A DNA stretch of 64,000 nt from Haliclystus octoradiatus (taxonomy: Eukaryota > Cnidaria > Staurozoa > Stauromedusae > Haliclystidae), in assembly GCA_916610825.1 (NCBI GenBank), contig OU744447.1:27416561-27480560 (forward strand), read 5' to 3'. This document shows, one piece after another, positions 38,401 to 44,400 of this stretch. The notes beneath the pieces are model-generated. The model ran no database searches. It saw only the letters and a program-made list of their open reading frames with translations, and was not told the origin of the DNA. Within the stretch, counting starts at the first letter, position 1. Each line of letters begins with the position of its first letter. Both the position numbers and the translations under genes were made by a program.

Positions 38401-41400
38401 GATTGGATCATATCTGATCGTCCGTGGTTCAAATTCCCCTAAGGTAAACTCAGCCTTGACTTTATCTGAAACATCAAATGAGTACCACCCTCAGATGGCG
38501 GATGGAATGGTCCAGAGGGAATTACATTGTGAGTAGCTGCGACGCATCGTTGCGCATTGACAATCAAGACCTATCTGCCATGAAATCTGTTGAAATTGAT
38601 CTGCAGTGTCGCGGCTGAGATCAACAAAGAGCGTTTAAAATCATTGCTCTCAGCGAAAAAGCCACTCATCTAGAAATAGAGGAGTGGTACGGATGCCTTC
38701 AGTAGGGCGACAACGTCTACATTACTTTATTATTGTTTTTTTAGAACTCACTATGGTGATACTGACGATTTCCCGACAGCTTGTGGTGTACTACAGGGTG
38801 ACATATTGTCCCCTTTTTTATTTACTCTATTTATTGATTATGTTTTTCGTATTTCATGCCCTGACTCTTTTTACCCCGGTTTTACCCTTGATCGTTGACC
38901 TCTTATTCCTTGACGATATTGCTATCTTAACAAATAGCATATCTGATGTACAACAGCTTCTTGATGAAGTTAAACGGGTTGGTAAAACGGTAGGCTTGAC
39001 AATTAACACAACTAAGACGAAATTTATTGCTTTAGGCATAAAACAGGCACACCTTGCTACATCAAATGGTGACATAGAACGTGTAGATTTATTCTCAAGT
39101 ACCTAGGTTCTGTACTTCCATCTTCTTCAGATGATTTAACACAACGTAGAGGCCAGGCTTGGGCAGCCATTAGAGGTCTGAATAAATTCTGGGCGTCTGA
39201 TGTCAACACTGACGTTAAGTTAAGACTGTTTAGACACACGATAGAACCTGTTCTATTATATGCATCTGAAACATGGGTTCTATCAACCTCACTATTGACC
39301 CGACTTGACTCAGCTTATGACCCAACTAACTGTCTACTGCTAAACTTAGAATACTTTCCCCTTCTGCCTCTGCTATTACTCACCATCGTCAGACGTCTTT
39401 TTAGGTCACATCGAAAGATCAAAGACGTATGCCCCTCAACCGCTGCATGACATCCTTCATTGGCAACCGAAGGAGATGCTTCGATTAGGCTACAGGAGAG
39501 TAGTATCTTTTCAAAATGTTTTGTATCGTGAATTGTGTTATTTAAAAGTTTCTTTGTCAGCTATGTCTGATCGTGTTTTGTGGCGTTCTTTGTGTAGCAA
39601 ATATGTAAGGCGTAAGAGGGACGGCACATTCCTATAATGTGACTGTCTATCCTACTACTATTATTCAATTCAATAACAATACGATGAAAAAATGATGCCT
39701 ATAATCACACCTTTTGTATTATACTGTAACATTGTTAAAATGACTGGCCTCTTGCTATCAAAATTGTGATAATAAGAGGGGTGTGATATTAATAGGAGTG
39801 GAATAGTAGAGTTTGATAGAAACCGGTTTTCAAAAATGAGTGACAAAAAGCTGGTCATGATACTCAGGGCTGTGAGTAATCGTTACCAAAGTAACGGATT
39901 ACTTGTACTTGTTACTTTTGGGGTAGTTTTTATGAGTAATTAAATATTTTCATAAAAAGGTAATTTTCTCAGTAATCGTTACTATTTTCTGTAACAATAA
40001 CGTGTTAGCCTACTTAATCTCGATTGCTCATAAATTACTAATTACTCTTGCTTTGTTTATTAGACATGACAATTTTGTCAACTCAATTGTTTGTATTTTT
40101 ATTTTCGCACGCAGACGTCATGAAATGTGACCCTGGGGAATTTGAAATGCCAATTAATAATTTTGCAAATAATAGATAAATACGCAAGCGACGCTGTACC
40201 TTAGCAACCCATTTCTTTGTGGTAGGATTTTAATTGCTTTCTATTTTAGAAACACGCTCTGCTTATCAATAATATTTTCTACAAAAGGAAATACTTTTCT
40301 TCAAATCTGTTTTGGATGATTTCATCATGCAAATGTTTTCATATATTTTTATTATACAGCCATTGTCATATAATTATGATAACAACTGCACAGTTTACTT
40401 CCATATCAAAGAAAGGAAAGAAAATAATTTTTCTTCTGATTAAAGAAATTTAGCATACAACTATTTCTCCCATTTCAATCTGAATTTGTGCTAGCCTTCC
40501 GGGACTCTCAGAGAGATATATAAATTACTTTGAAATTCTATGATTCAATTAGAAATTTCCGAAGAGAGCCTTCAAATCATGTAGTAGGCATATAAATAAA
40601 AATGAGGCTGTATTGTAGTGTCACCTCTCTTCTTCATTGCTGAAACGGCAACACTCTTGAATTGCGACTTCTGCTGCATCGTTAGAAACAAATGTTGATG
40701 TCACTGAAATAAATAAAAATAAGAGAGATATGTGTTATAGAAGTACAACAACTTAACAAGGATATAAATTAGTATCCTGTTTATCAACATTAAGTACTAC
40801 TACTACTGCTAACAAACTATGAAACATAAGTTATGTTCTAAACAACCACTCTCTGTCAAACATTGTAGTTTGATAATTGATACATGTGAAATAATCAGAT
40901 GCAGGGGACAGTTATAAATATGACTGGAGAAAAATGGTACAAAAACATTGTTTAAAATTTTATTATTGCCAATGACTTTTGTTGTTAAATGTAACTTAAT
41001 GTCAGTTCTAAAAATGAAATCTTAAGATATCTCATATTGAATATTTTGCTTGCAGATTTACTTGCTACCGGTATATCTAATTGTCAAGTAAGCATGTAGA
41101 ATAATAGATACTAACATGATTGATTTTGCACTGATTCAACCAACTTTTCAATCCAACTATTCCGTTTTGATTTATCAATACCATCATAAGCATCACACAG
41201 CAGCTTACAAGCATCGCTGAAAACATTAAAATATAAACATTATATTCAAAAATAAAAATAAAAATCAAAACTTAATTGGTATAGAACCATCATCATCATC
41301 ATTTATTCAGTATCCGATAAGCTTGGAACTTTTATAACAGGACTGTACATAATAAGCAAAAATAAAATAACCGGTTATATGTTGAAAAATAATTATTTAC

Positions 41401-44400
41401 AGGAAGGATAGCCTAATATATATATATATATAGGCATTTATATAAGTGAGTAAGCATTTAGTTAAATGTGTTATTGACATACATTTGATTCTTGAGGAGA
41501 TGCGTAAATCTGGCATTGTCACTAGTAGCCACCTTCATCCCAGATACAACACCATTCTACTTTCGAGCATCAGCGTGTTTGAATAAATGTGGATGGCTTG
41601 ACTCAATGTAGATGTCGTTGTGGGAATACAAGCTTATTTTTGCGGAATGCAGTTTTTTGAATCACAGAATTTCTTTTTAGCATTATGTGCTCAAATAACT
41701 TATGCAGGTGTACCAGCTCACAAAGGGATAGACTACAAAAAAATGTACCCCAAAGATATACAACGAAGTACAGGATTTTGTAGGCTGATGTTGAATTTCA
41801 TCTTTTTGGATTTTGAAAATGTTCAAAAATTCCGCCAACATTGGTAAGATTTTGTTGAATTCTATTGTTCTCAATATCAATCGCTGTTGACAAAAATAAA
41901 TTCAACAAAATCTTATCCCTCTGAAAAGAAGACAATAAAACCGACGGTTATGGTGTTCTTATAGCGAATCCCACCATACATTACCATTAATAGAATATTC
42001 CATTTCCAGTTCAGACATATGCTTACAACAATAAATTCTACCTAGTTATAGCTATTGTGGTCACCAGAGAATCTTTCGTATTGCTACGTTCAACTCCAGA
42101 ACCCTGAAGTGTCCGTGGCGACAGAAAGAGTTAGCTACACTCACACGTAAGTTAAATTTTTTGTTTGTTGCTGTTCAGGAACATCGTATTATCCACGATG
42201 AACCTATTCGTTATGTTGATTTAGATAATAAATGTACATTTATTACATCGTCTGCTGAATGTTATGGTGTTGGTGGTGTAGGTTTTATGTGTAATCCGTG
42301 TGTTGATGTTCGTTATGTTCGTGTAAAGTCTCATTCATCCCGTATTTTAGTATTGTCTGTTAAATTATTTGATCGTATCGTACATGTTTTCTCTGTTTAC
42401 TCTCCCACTGCTGTCAGACAGATCGAGGCCTCCCTTTTCTATGCTCAGTTATCTTCAATCTTAGTTAAAATACCATCCCGTGATGCTATTATGTTGTGTG
42501 ATGATTTTAATGCGTGTTACCCCTTGTCATTAAACCCTGTAGGACGTAATTTAAATGATAATTCCCCTTATTTAATTGATCTTATTAATATCTATGACCT
42601 TACTCCGTTAAATTCTTTGTATCGTAAACCTCTGTCAAGACGTGCTACTTTCTTTGGTCCGAAAGGCCGGAAAGAGCGTCTTGATTATATTCTCACTAAT
42701 TGTCCACGTTTATTTTACGATTGTGATACTATAGCACCATTTGCTATTCCATCTGATCATCGCCTTGTTTTCTCTTGCATGAAACAACGCATCCGGTACT
42801 GCAAAGGAAAGGCGGGGTCATCCCCTTGTTGGGAAAGTCTGGCAGAGTTTTCACAAGCGTTTAACGACGGTCTTGAGAATTCTCTTGTTGGACAACCCAC
42901 AAGAGGTGATTTCTCCATTCTTTCCTCAGCCATCATCAAAGCAGCCGAGACCGTTTTGCCGCGGAAGAAAAGACAATGGTCACGCGTCTCTTGGGACAGT
43001 GACGCAATGATCACACAGGTAAGATATGAATTGAAACTTGCTATAAAACAATTACGTGATTGTTCTCCTACTATACACAATATCAGTCTTTTACAATCTA
43101 TTGTTGATCAAAAAACAATAGATCTCGCAGCCGCTCATAACGCCCTAATCGAGCGTGAATTAAACGCTATAATTCTAGCGGTAAAAACGGCTAGTAATAG
43201 TAATAAGCATTGTATAGCATGGAAAGAGATAAGGCGTCTTAAGAACCCATCCCACAAGACCTTATTAGTTGAAGCGTATGATTTTGTCGAGGCAAACAGT
43301 ATGATTCGTAATTATTTTTATGATTTATATAATCCCCCATCCTGTCTACTATCGTTAAATAAATTAGCTCCACCGCCTAACTTCTCCCCTCCTGATATGT
43401 CCAATTATAATACTTCTCCTGTTACTAATGACGAATTATGCTCTATTCTATTTTCTATGAAACCCCTTGCGTCTCCTGGACCAGATGGAATCCCCACCCT
43501 GGCACTTCGAGAACCTCTTGTACAAAATGAGCTACTTACCATCATAAATGCCGTTTTGTCAGGGGAGCAACAAGTACCGGGTCAATGGCGAAGATCTGCT
43601 TTCATCACCGTCAACAAGAACACGTCTAGAAACCTAGACCAACAGAGGGGTATCACTTTAAGTTGTACTGCAGGAAAAGCTAATAATAAGATTCTACATA
43701 AAAGGCTGGCGTCAGTAATTGACCCATATTTAAGATACAATCAAAATGGTGGCAGGAATAGCCGGTCAACCTTAGGCCAAATTCTATCAGCTAGGATATT
43801 GTTAGAAGGCTGTAGGACTCATCAAAAAGACATTGTTGCAATTTTTATTGACTTCAAAAAGGCCTTTGACTCTGTGTTAAGATGCAGAATCCCAGAAATA
43901 TTAGATTTCTATAATGTACCTATTGTTCTTATCGATGCTATTATGTCCTTTTATTCTTCTACTTCGGCTTTTGTTAGAACTCACTATGGTGATACTGATG
44001 ATTTCCCGACAGCTTGTGGCGTACTACAGGATGACACATTGTCCCCTTTTTTATTTACACTATTTATCGATTATGTTTTTCGTATTTCATGTCCTGACTC
44101 TTCCGGTTTTATCCTTGATCGTCGTAGGTCTTCACGTCATCCAGAGCGCAGCGTATCGGACCTCTCATTCGTTGACGATATTGCTATCTTAACAAATAGC
44201 ATATCTGAAGCACAACAGCTTCTTGATGAAGTTGAACGGGGTGGTAAAATGGTAGGCTTGACAATTTACACGATTAAGACGAAATTTATTGCTTTAGGCA
44301 TAAAACAGGCACACCTTGCTACATCTAGTGGTGACATAGAACGTGTAGATTCGTTCAAGTACCTAGGTTCTGTACTTCCATCTTCTTCAGATGATTTAAC

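Larger units (their letters stand above)
35973..39659 (+). mobile_element. LINE copy 1 (EN-RT), longest copy, interrupted
   Basis: Flanked by an 11-bp duplication ATTATTCAATT (35962-35972 and 39660-39670). It extends further 5' than copy 2: an Arg/Lys/Ser-rich leader (from about 36015) precedes the endonuclease start [22 protein letters not shown] motifs [22 protein letters not shown] and PSDHRLVFS are present. The RT has [32 protein letters not shown] and DDIAILT. Interrupted by a hAT MITE (37158-37320) and a SINE (38361-38740), plus frameshifts (near 36690, 37640, 38110, 39100) and a deletion near 39320. 3' end is a short TACTACT tail. It lies in the POLE2 intron between exons 3 and 4. Confidence 0.88.
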
